64,000 nt of DNA, taken from contig OZ005648.1 in the NCBI GenBank assembly GCA_963930645.1, forward strand, positions 152,898,535 to 152,962,534, read 5' to 3'. The position numbers were made by a program, and so were the translations under genes. The notes under the pieces are model-generated. The model searched no databases and was not told the origin of the DNA. It was given only the letters and a program-made list of their open reading frames with translations. Positions within the stretch are counted from its first letter, which is position 1, and the number at the start of each line of letters is the position of its first letter. This DNA comes from Salticus scenicus. Taxonomy: Eukaryota; Arthropoda; Arachnida; Araneae; Salticidae. Positions 30,894 to 43,464 of the stretch are shown here, piece by piece.

Positions 30894-32067
30894 TCTGGAG
30901 TGACACCACTCAACTTTCCGAACGTCAAGTAATTAATGGTTGTATAGATAAAATAACGTAAATGTAGTCATTAAATAAATAAAAGAGAAAATTAAAATTG
31001 GGTGTTTTAGTAGGGTGTTTTCATTTCATCATAAGATTTTTTAGGTTTTCTCCATATTGTATGATGTTTAATTTACGCTATTGTAATTCAAATAATTTGA
31101 GCCCATACATCATAATGATAAAGAATTTCAGTTATGAACCTGTAAAAATATATAAGTTGTAGATTCACCAAAATCCATACAGTTTGTGCGACAGTGACCT
31201 ATAACAGGTATATAAGTTTTTAGCTTTATCAGATAAGGCATTTAGACGCTATCGCACTTTAAAAGATATGAGTCCATAAGCCATAATGATAAAGAATTAT
31301 TAATTGTGTCCATGTAAGAAAATTATAAGAGCTAGATTCTATGAAATTCTTAGAGTTTGTGTGACGGTGATTTGTACATAGATTTTCAGTTCATTTGAAT
31401 AAGGTATTTAAAGGCTATCACATTTTAAATAATTTCAGTGCATAGTCCATAATGATAAAGAATTTTTTATTGCGTGTAAAAACACTATAAGTGTCCATAG
31501 AAGTTGTGTGACGGTGACCTTTAACATGTGCATACATTTTCAGTTTATTTGAATAAGGAATTTAGGGACTATCGCACTTTAAATAATTTGAGCCCATAGA
31601 CAATAATGATGTAGACATTTTGCAGTGTCCCTGTAAAAACTATAAGTTCTAGATTTACCAAATACTATACAGTTCATATGACCGTGACATATAACATGTG
31701 TATAAATTTTCAGTTTGTTTGAACAAGGTGTTTATACACTATCGCACTTTAGATAATTTAAATCCATAGGCCATAATGGTAAAGAATTTTTCTTTGTGTC
31801 TCTTTAGAAAAAAAACTATAAGTGCTAGATTCACCACAATCAATATGGTTCGTTCTACGGTGATCTACAATATATGTACCAACTTTCAGCTCTTTCGAAC
31901 AAAGTGTTTAGACGCTATCGTGTTCACTCACACACACATACGTACATCACTGCAAAAATTGCAAAAATCAACTCAGGGGATAACAAAATGTACAGATACA
32001 CTAAAATCTCAAAGTCAAAATTTCGCCTTTAGTGCAACATTTTCTTTGAACAATATGTTCGAAAAGT
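30894..32067. mobile_element. Hairpin-ended element H2 (1.17 kb)
   Basis: Six A, then TCTG, stem GAGTG (30898-30902), loop ACAC, stem CACTC (30907-30911), then AACTTTCCGAAC. The right end is a stem-loop TTGAACA/TGTTCGA (about 32046-32063), then AAGT at 32064-32067 and AAAAA. GTTCGAAAAGT at the end inverts ACTTTCCGAAC of the start. The body is a tandem array of ~155-175-bp degenerate units (marker TTTAGACGCTATCGCACTTT near 31241, with relatives near 31075, 31412, 31564, 31735, 31909). The 3' part has CA repeats (31926-31940), as in H1. The 97-codon frame at the end is inside the array and not coding. Confidence 0.78.
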
Positions 32068-33359
32068 AAAAAGTGCCCTTTATTTTAATTATATAAAGAA
32101 ATATTTATATCTCCCTGAATATATGCGTTAGCCTCATTTAAATTCATACAGATAATAATAAGGAGCACAATAATCACATGCTACAAGCATGCTTTCAAGC
32201 ATTACTTTTTACAGGGTAATTCCAAACATTTCCCTTTTTATTCAGTTTTTCGGGCAAATGTTTCAGTGAAATATATGAGGTATAACATATTTTTTACATT
32301 CCTGAACTTTCAATATGATTCGTTCAGTACTTTTTGAAATATTTGCCAAAACGTCTAAAATCGAATGCGTCGTTCATTTATGAAAAGCTAGTGTATTTCT
32401 GACGTACATTTTATACCTTTGGAGAATTTGAATATTCTAATGACTTTAGAAGAATTATAAAATAAATATCAAATGCAGATCAGAAACTAAAAGTGATAAC
32501 TCAGCCTGATACATATGATTCAAATTTTTGTGGCAAAAGTTTATATCCATTTATCTTTTTTTACATCCTGGAAATTCTGAAGTCGAATTTTGTGAATATA
32601 AATTATTTTGACAATCCTAAAATTAAAATTAACCTCAGTATAATTTCTAATAAAATATTTAAAAATACAAATATTATGAATATATTTCTGTGGACCACCA
32701 AATTTTCTGGAGACTACTGCTCTAATGAGTATTACGTTTAAGATATTTTTTAATTTTGCATTAATTTTTTTAATTTGCTTTGTTTTGGGATACACATTCT
32801 GAAAATGAAATTTCTACGCTTTCCTGCAATGACGTCCAAAATTAGCAATAATTTCGAAATTTTTTTGTAAACCAATAAATAACATGTGATAAAGCAAAGC
32901 CATTTCTAAAAAAAAAAAAAATAATAATAATGAAGACCTATAGATAATATATAATGTTTAGCAAGGATTTGACAAAAACTTTTTCAAAGGAATTATTTTA
33001 ACCATACAACCATGTTTTTGAAACAAAATATATTAGTTCTAACAAAAAAAAACCAATTTGAAAACAATTTTCTATACAACTAAAAGTTATTTTGGTTTAA
33101 AAATAGTAATATTACTTGAAAATTTTAAAATAGCATTATTATGTAAATAAAGGGCTTGCTAAAATTATCATAAACTAATAAAAATAATAAATCGGATATT
33201 TTAATAAAAATATAGGATTAAGTTTTGAAATTTTTGTATACATTCTCATAATATAAAAACTGTTAACGTTAGATTTCATTTCTTTTATCTCTTTTTGTTT
33301 TTTAAGAAAAAAGGAGGCTGTATACACAAATAACACAGGCCTGCAAAATCATACTTTTC

Positions 33360-33360
<1 letters not shown>
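32068..33360. other. AT-rich spacer
   Basis: Contains the 32213-32305 partner of the 26275 repeat. Facing frames of 82 and 84 codons at 32493-32795 (opposite strands) have no recognised content and are most simply chance openings. Confidence 0.4.

Positions 33361-33410
<50 letters not shown>
33361..33410. repeat. TTA trinucleotide microsatellite
   Basis: About 16 consecutive TTA/ATT units. Confidence 0.95.
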
Positions 33411-33463
33411 AGCGTTGGGTGTCTCTAATGTGTTTTGATACACTGAATTCAAAAATGTCTGTA

Positions 33464-34047
33464 TACACTGAGAAAAATATATACCACCTTCATCTAGAAT
33501 GAATAAATGGTCATTTTCTAAATCCTTAAACTAGAAATGTAGATTTCCGAGCTATGCGCATAAGGCACGCCAATAAACTGAATAGACGAAATGGTCGAGA
33601 ATTTCTAATCTACACATTTCTAGATGGTGAAACAATATTCTGAATCTTTTGTATTACGAGAAATTCTCGCTTGGTTTTCTAGAATTGTGTCATAAACCAA
33701 GATTATAGCTGCTGAAACCCGCCTCTTGTATTCACATTTATTTTGAGATATTTTCAAATAGATTTGTCCTCGATAGGCAAACGCTCAAGAATTCTAATAG
33801 AGGCCTCTAGAATTCGCTTTCGAAGGGGACTAGAAAATTTTTTATAAGAAATTCATAAGGATGATATGGAACTATTTTTTCTAGAGCCACAATTTAGATT
33901 CTAGTTGTCAGTTATAGAATTTTTTCTCTGTGTATTGGCGTGCCTTATACTCATAGCTCGGAAATCTATATTTCTGGTTTATTGATTTAGAAAAGCACCA
34001 CCTATTCGTTCTAGATGAAAGCGGTATATATATTTTTTCTCATTGTA
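33464..34047. mobile_element. 584-bp element with 112-bp terminal inverted repeats
   Basis: TA at both borders (33464-33465, 34046-34047). Arms 33466-33577 and 33934-34045 are inverted with about 80-85% identity; ends CACTGAGAAAAATATATACC and, inverted, CAATGAGAAAAAATATATAT. TTTCCGAGCTATG and AAGGCACGCCAAT are conserved in both arms. The interior is unique, with an AATTCTCGC/GCGAGAAAT-type short palindrome near 33661. No ORF, so non-autonomous; TA target suggests a Tc1/mariner relative. Confidence 0.85.
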
Positions 34048-34219
34048 TTCTTCCTATCACGTAAGGATGAACGTCGGAAAATGTCACACAGAGGCTGTAA
34101 TAAATTCGAAATTATTTATATATAAAATACATAAAAAAGGCTATCATTATCTTTTTTATGTGTTTCTTTACGTAGAAGATCTCATTAGACCTTTTTCTCT
34201 TGTACAAGGCTTGATGGCC

Positions 34220-34465
34220 TTAAGGGGAGGAGGGAGATTGTCTATGCAGCATCCAACAATAATCTGCTAACATGTTAACTCTCCATCGTCCCATATACCT
34301 CCTGTACATTTCTTTGATGTCTTGATCAAATACCTGTCTTTGTTCTTCACTCACATCACCCAGATTTTTAGGGTAATAATTTAAATTGGAGTTCAAAAAG
34401 TTGAGCTTTAAACTGTAAAGGATGGTAATTTTTGAATAGATCTTCCTTAATCGACATCCAAAAAT
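34220..34465 (-). pseudogene. C-terminal fragment of a widespread arthropod TE-associated ORF
   Basis: Minus strand, open from about 34465 to the stop at 34222-34220. It reads YSLKLNFLNSNLNYYPKNLG, then DVSEEQRQVFDQDIKEMYRR and GRWRVNMLADYCWMLHR. I recall this pattern (SLK-x-HFLHSHLDYFPENLG, SEEQGERFHQDIK, RYQGRWD-x-x-MMADYCW) as the C-terminal end of a repeated ORF in many arthropod and hydrozoan genomes, presumed part of a DNA transposon of uncertain superfamily. It has no ATG start and the upstream coding region is gone or frameshifted. Confidence 0.65.
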
Positions 34466-34834
34466 ACATCAGAAAAACACATCGTCTTGAAGAAAAAATT
34501 TTATCGTAGACCTGTGTAATGCTTTTTATAAAAAAAAGCCGAACTATTGTACTAAACTTGCCCAAAAATTAATAACTTATCGCAATTTATCACAACTGGC
34601 GCTTTTTTTCTCAACACTTATTGGTAAAAATTTTAAGACAAACATGTCAAATAAACTGGCTTATTAAATTTGATATATTTAAAATAAAAAAAATATGTAA
34701 ATCCTGCACATAATTTCCTAATCAAAATGGCAATCATTAAATCAATTAATGTACACATAAACTCATATGCATGACGTCTTACATATACATATAGCTATCT
34801 ATATAACATGTATAGGCACTTACATTAACCAATT
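34466..34834. other. Spacer; possibly more of the same decayed ORF
   Basis: On the minus strand 34466-34560 may hold further decayed codons (VFLMYFWMSIKEDLFKNY in another frame). Beyond that nothing is recognised. Confidence 0.3.
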
Positions 34835-34990
34835 TGCCGTCATTTCCGGAGTATAACCCGCAGGTTATGTAAGCCTGTTTTGCACCAGAAATTTTAATTG
34901 ACAAATAAAGTCATAATTGTACGAGCTGTTCCTTCGAAAAAATATTGATTTTTCTACTGACGTTTTATCGTTGATATCAATTTACTTTGT
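34835..34990. repeat. Interspersed repeat related to 43765-43965
   Basis: GCACCAGAAATTTTAATTGAC (34881-34901 region) and the CGCAGGTTATGTAAG block before it match the inverted-repeat sequence at 43.8-43.95 kb. One arm is recognisable; the other is diverged. Confidence 0.45.
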
Positions 34991-35264
34991 TATATAAATG
35001 CAATATATGATACTTATGTTGATCGAACATACTTGTATTGTACACTCACTTACATTCTGTATAAAAATACTTGTATGCACTCTTACATACATTCTGTATA
35101 TCACAAAACACTATTCTTACGAAAAAATGCACTAATCTTGCAATACTGAGAAATTATTTGATGTTATTGGAATTTCTTACTTATTTATTTTTAGTAACAA
35201 GACTTTTTCATCAAATAAACGCAATAACAGACGCCCTTTATATAATAATCGTAACAAAATTTGT
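34991..35264. other. AT-rich spacer before a tandem array
   Basis: Includes a short TACATTCTGTATA duplication at 35051 and 35089. An 87-codon frame (35071-35334) runs into the array and has no recognised content. Confidence 0.4.
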
Positions 35265-36530
35265 TTTTCCACAATCGGAGTATATTATAGAATTTGATAA
35301 CAACACCTTTTTGGCAATTCTAAATAATAACTAGTCTGGAGATTATAAGAAATATATACTTAAATAATATTTCCTTCCTATCTAAAATGTATTTTTATAA
35401 AAGCCACTGAAACCTTTAAAATATAGTACGTCATTTTTTATTTTTCCTCCTTCATATTATTTTTCTAACTATAATATATTAAACATAAAAGCCAGTCACT
35501 CTTATTCCTTTTAATATATAAACTTATACTAGATTTTTTTTTTTTACTTTCTGCATAATCAGAGTATATTATAGAATTCGATAATAACACTTTTTCAGGA
35601 AATATAAATAACAACTATTTTTGAGGCTATAAAAAAATACATATACTCCGAAAATATTTCCTTCTTATATCTAAAATATACTTTTTTTTTAATTACTGAA
35701 GCCTTTAAAATATATCACGGTACATTTTATTTTTTTCCGTTTGACATAATTTTTTTCTGACTGTAATTTATTAAACAGAAAAACCAGTACACCTCATTGC
35801 TTTTAATATATAAACTTATATTAGATCTTTTTACAGAATCGGAATATATTGTAGAATTTGATAACAAAACCTTTTAAAAAATTGTATAGGGTAAATGCAC
35901 CAGTGATTGACCTTTTAGAGCAATCTTCGATGTTTTTAATGTTCCAGTCATCAGAAAATATTTTTAGAAATCTTAAGTTAGTACATATGGTATGAAAGAC
36001 ATTCAGAACCACATATATGCTAAAATATATGCATTTGATAACAATTATTATTTTTTTTTTATGAATTTTTATTTGACACCCACTCAATGTTCCAGTAACT
36101 CACACTGCCAGTTTTTCATTTTATCAGCAATTGGCCCCCTATGTTCCAGTGTTTGATACTGCTAGTTATTCATTTTACCAGTTATTAGCACCCTATGCTT
36201 CAGTGTTTGACATAAAATGTTAAAATTCTTATATGTAAAATCTGTGATTTATTATTTTTCTTATTTATTAATTATTTTGAATAGACGTCAATTACTGGAG
36301 CATGCCAATCATTGGAGCACCTAACTTATAATAAGAAGTTTGGATATTGCAAAAAACATATACTTAAAAGCATTTTCCTCGTTTTTAAATGTATTTATAA
36401 AAAAGTCACCGAAACCTTTAAAATATATTACATTACTTTTTATTTGTTCCCTATCCACATCATTCTTCTGACTATAATCTACTACACAAAAAAGTCAGCT
36501 TACCTCATTTCCTTTATACTCGTTGGAACA
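35265..36530. repeat. Degenerate tandem array, ~282-bp period, interrupted
   Basis: Marker TATTATAGAATTTGATAACA recurs at about 35282, 35565 (TATAGAATTCGATAATAACA) and 35846, giving periods of 283 and 281. A second marker CCTTTAAAATATA recurs near 35414, 35701 and 36416. The third unit is split by a 440-bp insertion at about 35887-36325. Confidence 0.8.
35887..36325. mobile_element. Small TIR element inside the 282-bp array
   Basis: The ends are inverted: TGCACCAGTGATTGACC (35896-35912) and, as reverse complement, TGCTCCAATGATTGGCA (36300-36318 region). The interior repeats ATGTTCCAGT-x-x-x-TGA-type words three times (35939, 36080, 36148). The array continues on both sides, so the insertion limits are known to within a few bases. 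No ORF. Confidence 0.65.
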
Positions 36531-37230
36531 TGCACTCTTTGTTTGATACCAAAAGCAATAACATGGCGCATGTGTCATTTTGAATTCATTAGTCTTGAGA
36601 ATGGAACAGCCAGGGACTTAGACGTCTTTTGTACCCGTTATGGAATAATGTAGAGAATGCTGATAACACAGTCAAATTTCAAACAGAGTAAAAGCGAGAA
36701 ATCGAAGTCATAGTTAATAATCATTCAAAGTCCATGAACGATTACAACGGGAAAAACTCTGTAAAAATTGCTGTAATAGTTACAGATAATCGAAGATCAA
36801 CATTATATTTAGATAGACGGAAAATAATGGTCATCAATTTCAGATTCGGGTAGAGAAAAAAAAGAAAAGGAGTTATATCAATGATTTTCATCCCAATTCA
36901 TTTATTAGAAATATTGATTCGCCAGAAAAGAGAGAACTTTTGCGTGCAAAGGAGCTACTAACATGTTCTTTTACTTTTCTGTATCGAATAAACTAGAGAA
37001 AGACATAGAGTAGATATTGGGGAAAGTTTAACAGACAAAAAGAGAATATGAATATAGCTTCATTACTAGAAAAGTTATTTGTAATGTTTCATAGTAAAAT
37101 GTAAAGCAGTTTTTATTGTGATATTTTTATATTTTTGTATCTGGAACATTTGTGTTATTTGGATATTGTTATTTCTTGTAATAAAAAAGTTCTGAACTAC
37201 AGAACTTTCTTTCTTTCTTTCTTTCTTTTT

Positions 37231-37261
<31 letters not shown>

Positions 37262-38159
37262 TTTATTTTTTTTTTTTTTGCTTATTCTAAACCAGAGTTT
37301 GTTTTCTTGAAATTTATGCATATCTTGTTATTTCATAGTTCTTTATGAAATATTTTGCGCTAAGGAAAAATTAATTTCTAGAACATTTTATTGTTATAAT
37401 GATCAAGAATTTTAATAAGATTTTCTTTATATAACAATTGAAAAGTATAAGAAATTGTTAAATATCAGATTTCTAGTGAAATTTTTATACATTTAGAGCT
37501 TTCTGAAAAAAATAAAGAAAGAAAGAAATAATAAAATAAACTCTGAAATTTAGAATAAGATTGTTAAAAGTAATGTAAATTAATAAGTTTATTTGTCTGT
37601 TATATATATATATATATATATATATTGAATTAAATATTCAATGATAAATAAAAAAAGAAAATCAAATCAAATTAAATTTACAAATCAAAATTCGAGAGTG
37701 AAAAGTTACTATGAACGTCACAAAAAAGCTATTATATAGAATTGAGTGAACGTTATTCTATTCTTTTAATTTATTTTTATTTTTATTAATTAATTAATTA
37801 TTTTTTTAATAGTTTATAACTTTTTTTTTTAGTTCCATCAGTTGATTAAAAGAATATTTAATTAAATAAAACTTAAATCAACCAATACCCCCCAAAACAC
37901 CTAATTTTTATTCTAATTTAAAGATCTTTTGAAAAATACGATGTTTGAGTCCCTTTAGCTCTTGTGCCATAAAACTATATCATAAATGCATAAAATACAG
38001 ATTTTTTTATTCTTATTACAATTTTAATAAAAGTAGTTAATAGCTACTTCACTGAATCAATTCAAAAAGTTTGGCTCGAAAAACTCTTCTAAGTAAATAT
38101 ATTTTATTTAAATTGAATTTATGTAATTACATTAATTTTATTTACTACACACACACACA
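36531..38159. other. AT-rich spacer with pyrimidine tract
   Basis: A CTTT/T tract lies at 37205-37279 and a TA run at 37601-37625. No gene. Confidence 0.5.
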
Positions 38160-39840
38160 CATATATATATTAATTATTTTACAGGAGTCTTATAGAAAAT
38201 AATATCACTTACAGTGAACAAAATTTTCACGAAATTGTTCACATTGAAATTCACATATTTTTATTTTGCTTTCAAAAACTGAAAGAAATTACATTTTATG
38301 ATATTTACTGTTATCGCAGAAATATGCTTTTAGAATTCCTTTTTAATAATATACTCCTTCACGCAGCATTAGAAATTTTATTTATTTTATAAATTTATTA
38401 AATTCTAAGTCATAGGTTTCTAGAAAAATACATCGCATAATAAAAATGTGACATCCCTATTACCAATTCCACTATCACTTGTCCTTAATTTATCAGAACA
38501 TCTCAAATATTATTTTGTCAAAATTTACCAGGGAATGAATTTTAAATTAATGATATTATGGAAATGTACGGTAAAAATGCTTTTGAGGAAAATGCAAACT
38601 ATTAAGATGCAGCTCTTGTAAATACGGAAAACATTATATTTCCATGCTTATTGTAAAATAGAGAATCATCATAAAGACTATTAAGAACGAAATGATCTAC
38701 CTTTGTCTGCTATCAATTAGTTTATGTGTTCGTCATATTTGTTTTTAATTTGTCAGGAACTATTTCATAAGAATATTACAAAAAGAGTGACATTTACAAA
38801 ATTTAGCTTTTGCCACTGAAATTAATTTTTATTATTTTGCTTATAGAGCTGAAATATGTTATTGTTTCTAATATTTACAACTATTGCAAATATATGCTTT
38901 TAGAATTGATTTTTATCAATACATCCAGACACAGCTTCAGTAACTTTATTTTGATACAAATGTGTAAAATCTAATATAGAGCTTTTCATAAAAATGGATT
39001 ACATAATCTACAACTTGAAATATTTCTTATCAAATAGACTATTACCTTTTCTTAATTCAGTAGCACATTTCAAAAATTATTTTGCCAGAATATACCAGGG
39101 CATGCATTCCAAATTCGTGATATAAAGATAGTGTACGGTAAAAATGTTTTGAGAAACATTCACATTATCAAGATGCATCTCTTCTATGTACTGGAAACGT
39201 TATACGTCCATGCATATTGGTGAATAAAGAATCATAATAAAAACTATTAAGACCGAAATGGCCTACTATCAATACATTTATTTATTGCACTTATTTGTTT
39301 TGAATTTGTCGAGAATTACTTCATAACAATATTACAAAAAATAGCACCATTTACAGAATTTAGCTTTTATCACTGAATTTAGTTTTTTATTATTTTGCTT
39401 TATACTACTGAAAGAAATTAACTGCTTCTCTTTTTACGATTATTTCAAACATATGATTTTAAAAATCATTTTTAATAAAATACTTTCCTATACAATTCTA
39501 GGCATTTTACTTTGTTTTGAATGTATTATAATATAACATGCAGCGTTGCATAAAAATGTATCAAATAATCAATAGTTTAAAATACCTATTATCAATTCGA
39601 CTACCATCTTTTCTTAATTCAATAGCACACCTCAAAGATTATTTTGCCAGAATATACCAGGACATGCATTCGAAATTCGTGATATTAAGATAATGTACGA
39701 TAAAAATGCTTTTTGAGAAACATGCAAACTATCAAGATGTACCTCTTGTAAGTTCAGAAAGCATTATATTTCCATGCTTATTGGTAAATAAAGAATCTTC
39801 ATAAAGACTATTAAGACCGAAATGGCCTGCGATCGTTGAT
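38160..39840. repeat. Degenerate tandem array, three ~565-bp units
   Basis: Marker ATATGCTTTTAGAATT at 38321 and 38891, with ATATGATTTTAAAAATC at 39451, gives periods of about 570 and 560. Other shared words: TTTACCAGGGAATGAATTTT / ATACCAGGGCATGCATTC / ATACCAGGACATGCATTCGA, and ACTATTAAGAACGAAATG / CTATTAAGACCGAAATGGCC. Units 2 and 3 are closest to each other. No coding potential; the origin is unknown. Confidence 0.85.
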
Positions 39841-40670
39841 TTCAAAAGATGCAGTTCTGTTTCTACAATGCTCTTGGAATAATTTTCATGGTTGTCATTA
39901 TCTAGCTGGATCCCATATATGTAAAGTCATTAATGGAACGAGAATGTTAATGACTCAACATTTAGTAACTTTATCGATATGGAGAAAAGTAAATTTTTAA
40001 ATTGGTTAAGGGCTACAAGAATTTGGAAACAGAAGTGAATAAGAATTAAATACTATATTCATGCAAAATACTGAAATGGAAAGCATAAGAATAATAGGCG
40101 GAAATTAGAGTGAATGGTGATGTCAAAAGTTTTCAGGACATCATTAAAATGTGTAATTAAATAAACTTAAGTATTAATTAGATAAAATGTGTATATTGAA
40201 AGAGTATTTTTAAGGAAATGGGAGATTCGTCTAACATTACATTTCAGCTTGAGTTTCCTATAATGTATATTTTAATATGACCTGAATGTGAATTAATTTT
40301 AACAGTATGCATATATGTGTGTGTGAGGGGGGGGGGAGGAACAGGAAGCCAACATTCAGATGTATTAAATAATCATTTAAATCATTACTTTTTATTTTTA
40401 AATTATCATACATATCAATTATTATAGATTTTTAAGTATTTCTCATTTCCAATTTTAGTTTTTAATATGTCTACAAAAATTTGCACACATTTGATTTTCT
40501 TAGAAAATAGCACTCTGTATTAAACATTTTATTCAAATGTTTAAATTCAATGGGTTAAAAAAAAAAAAAAATCATCGTTCTTTCATTGTTGTTAAACTCT
40601 CATAGAGAATGGAGTAATATTTATAGCAAAATGAAATAATATATTTATCTAAAAATTGAAACTTAGAAGA

Positions 40671-40703
<33 letters not shown>

Positions 40704-40758
40704 TGTGATCTACCTCTATGTTTACGCAAGAGAACGTATTAAAATGATTAAAAATGCA

Positions 40759-40789
<31 letters not shown>

Positions 40790-40926
40790 AGAAGAAGAAA
40801 AAGAAGAAAAGGTATTTTTATTGTTGTGTGATTATGAACTAAACGAATATTAAACTATTAAAAATAATAATTCATTGTTACTTACTATCAAAATCAAAAT
40901 ACTACTAGCTCAGAATCTTAAAAAAA
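39841..40926. other. Spacer
   Basis: 39841-40100 is less A/T-biased but unrecognised. It includes a G run (40328-40339), an ATA microsatellite (40672-40703) and an A/GAA run (40761-40810). Confidence 0.4.
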
Positions 40927-41277
40927 TCTCGAGTGAGTCCACTCGACTTTCCGAACCATAGTTAATTAAGTTTCTTAAACTAATAGATCTGGAAATATGA
41001 CTAACTCGCTACGTCGTAATATACGTTTCTGAGGGAGGCTATAGCCCCTCTTTCAACGTTGTATATATCCGTCTGCATCTATCTGCAAATATCTATATTT
41101 CATTGTAACTCATAGCTTTGTGTTAATTCCTTGTAACTCAAAATACTTGCACGAAATTTCATAACAAGTGATTTTATAACATATCGGAATTATTTTGCGT
41201 AGCCCTGTAAACTACTTACAATTTTACGACTACGATTTTCTTCAAAAACCATGGTTTTAAACATTCTAATAAAATAT

Positions 41278-41278
<1 letters not shown>

Positions 41279-41314
<36 letters not shown>
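41279..41314. repeat. Poly-T tract in H3
   Basis: About 35 consecutive T inside the first array of H3. Confidence 0.9.
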
Positions 41315-42674
41315 CATTATGTGTAATGGAATGTAATCATGTTAAAATACCATCTGTAGATCGTAATGTTCAAAATTCTTTTGCGTGTACATGAGCGACA
41401 AACATTATATACAACAATAAAAACTATACAACTATTTCCTTGTAACTCATTAATATTTGAACCATATTTGACATCACTTGAATAATTACAGAATGCCAAT
41501 GGAATTTTTTTGTGTGGTCCTGTAAATAAATTATTTAGTCTGTACATACTTTTTTTCTAGATTAAGCATGATTTTATGAATACTGAAATTATATATTAAT
41601 CACATCATGTTAAATGCAGCATAAGCGCATTAAAGTGTGATTAAATAAAAATCTGTCCATAGCCTCTAATGTTACGAAATTGCTTTGTGCGTCTCTCTAA
41701 ACCAGCCATAAACATTACATACTCCAGTAAAAAAGTATGCAATTTATTCTATGTAGCTCAAGAATAATTTTTGAAATTTCACATCATTTGGATGATTACG
41801 TAACATTCACGGAACACTTTTGTAACGTCTTGTACATTAATTATTTTGTCTAAGCACGCATTCATCCACAGAAAACGTGCCTGTAAACTTCTCAATAATT
41901 AATGTTTATTTCATTTTCTTTAATGTAGTATAACCATGTTAAAATACGTTTAAAAGAAATTCTGTCCCCAGCTCTTAATGAAAAGAAATACTTCGGCGCG
42001 CCTCTATACACGAAACATAAACAATATAAGCAGAAAAAATTATATTATTCTGTATAGTGCCTGAACATGTGTGCAAATTCACAAGTCAATCTGGAGACGA
42101 CGCTATCGCAGTACACACATGCATATATATAGACAGACACGTAGAACCTGTTTTTGAGTCTCCACATGCAGACATCCAATGACGTATCAGCAAAGAAATG
42201 CGAGAGAAGTCTAAAAATTAATCAGCTCAATTGAATTATTCGTTTAGCGCTGCTTTATTTCAAATAATTTGACCCCATAGTTCATAACGTTAAAGAATAT
42301 TTTACTGTGTCACTGTAAACATCTATAAGTGATAGATTCATTAAAATCGATACAGTTCGTGCGTCGGTGACCTGTAACATGTATGTACATTTTCAGCTCA
42401 ATCTAATAAGTCATTTAGACGGTATCGCACTTTAAATAATTTCAGACTATAGGTTATAATGATAAAGAATTTTTGCTGTGCCCTATAAAAGAAACCTATA
42501 AGAGTTAGATTTTACCAAAAGCTATAGAGTTGATGCGACTGTGACCTACAACATGTATATAAAATTTCAGCTCGATCCGATAAGGCCTTTAGACGCTATA
42601 GTACTTCAAATAATTTCAAACCATAGACCATAATGGTAAGGAATTTTTTGTTGTGTCCCTGTAAAAAAAGTATA

Positions 42675-42929
42675 TGGGGGCTCACGAACGGCGGAGTGCT
42701 TCTACGCTCAAAGCTGGTAGACGTGAGGTGCCGGGTTCGATCTCAGGTCGCGCTCGCCGATCTAGACGACCCTTCGGAGTTTTCAGTGGTTTTCTCCAAA
42801 ACTTGCGTAAATATGGGCCAGGATCCCTTAGAAAGACTACCCAGGGCACTCCTATTCAATCCTAGGATCCAAGAGTAGTCAATCGGCCTTACTCCCAAAA
42901 CACCAAAACTCAAAAAAAAAAAAAAAAAG
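42675..42929 (+). repeat. tRNA-derived SINE, family S2, with poly-A tail
   Basis: The tRNA-like head starts GGGGGCTCACGAACGGCGG (box A region) with box B GGGTTCGATCTCAGG at 42733-42747. A ~120-bp body is followed by a 17-A tail (42912-42928). It interrupts an H3 repeat unit: GTAAAAAAAGTATA before and AAAAGAAAACATA after look like a decayed target duplication, and the array resumes at AAGTGCTAGATTTACC. Much more GC-rich than the surroundings, which gives rise to spurious frames. tRNA identity could not be fixed by eye. Confidence 0.85.
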
Positions 42930-43464
42930 AAAAGAAAACATAAGTGCTAGATTTACCAAAATCAGTAGGGTTCGTGCAACTTTGACCTATAACATGCATA
43001 TAAATTTTCAGCTCAATAGAGTAATGCCTTTAGACACTATCGCACTTTAAATACTTTCAGCTTATAGACCATAATGTTAAAGAATGTTTTGTATGTAGTG
43101 TCCCTGTAAAAAAAACTATAAATGTTAGACTTACCAAAATCAATAGGGTTCGTGCTACCGCCACCTGTAACATACGTACCAAATTTCAGCTCATTCTAAC
43201 AAAGTGTTCAGATTTTATCTTGTTCACTCACACACACACACTCAAACCTGCAACACGAAAATTCAGGAAAAATTCTAGATAACTCTAAAAGAGAAGCTCG
43301 TGTCAAAATCAAACGGAGATATTGTACTAGACATTATGAAAGTCTCACTCTCACATATAAATTTCTAGCATTCTATGACAATTCTTTTTTGACCTATTCG
43401 GGATATAAAATCCATTTTGCAAATCATTTTACAATAGTTTCCTTACATGTAATGTTCGGAAAGT

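Larger units (their letters stand above)
40927..43464. mobile_element. Hairpin-ended element H3 (2.54 kb, two arrays)
   Basis: A-run, then TCT, stem CGAGTG (40930-40935), loop AGTC, stem CACTCG (40940-40945), then ACTTTCCGAAC. The end reads ATGTTCGGAAAGT (43453-43464 region) followed by AAAAA; GTTCGGAAAGT is the exact inverse of ACTTTCCGAAC. Two internal arrays: ~300-330-bp units at about 41100-42050 (marker CCTGTAAACTACTTACAATT and relatives) and ~175-bp units at about 42100-43240 (TTTAGACGGTATCGCACTTT type), the latter shared with H2. The 3' part has a CA run (43230-43244) and AAAAGAGAAGCTCGTGTCAA, homologous to H1. A SINE lies inside at 42675-42929. Confidence 0.78.

Noticed and set aside
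32493..32795. Opposed 82- and 84-codon frames
   Set aside because: Extremely A/T-rich, overlapping on both strands, no motif, no splice or start context.
42633..42878. Overlapping 81- and 63-codon frames in a GC-rich patch
   Set aside because: The patch is a tRNA-derived SINE with box B and a poly-A tail; its GC content opens chance frames.
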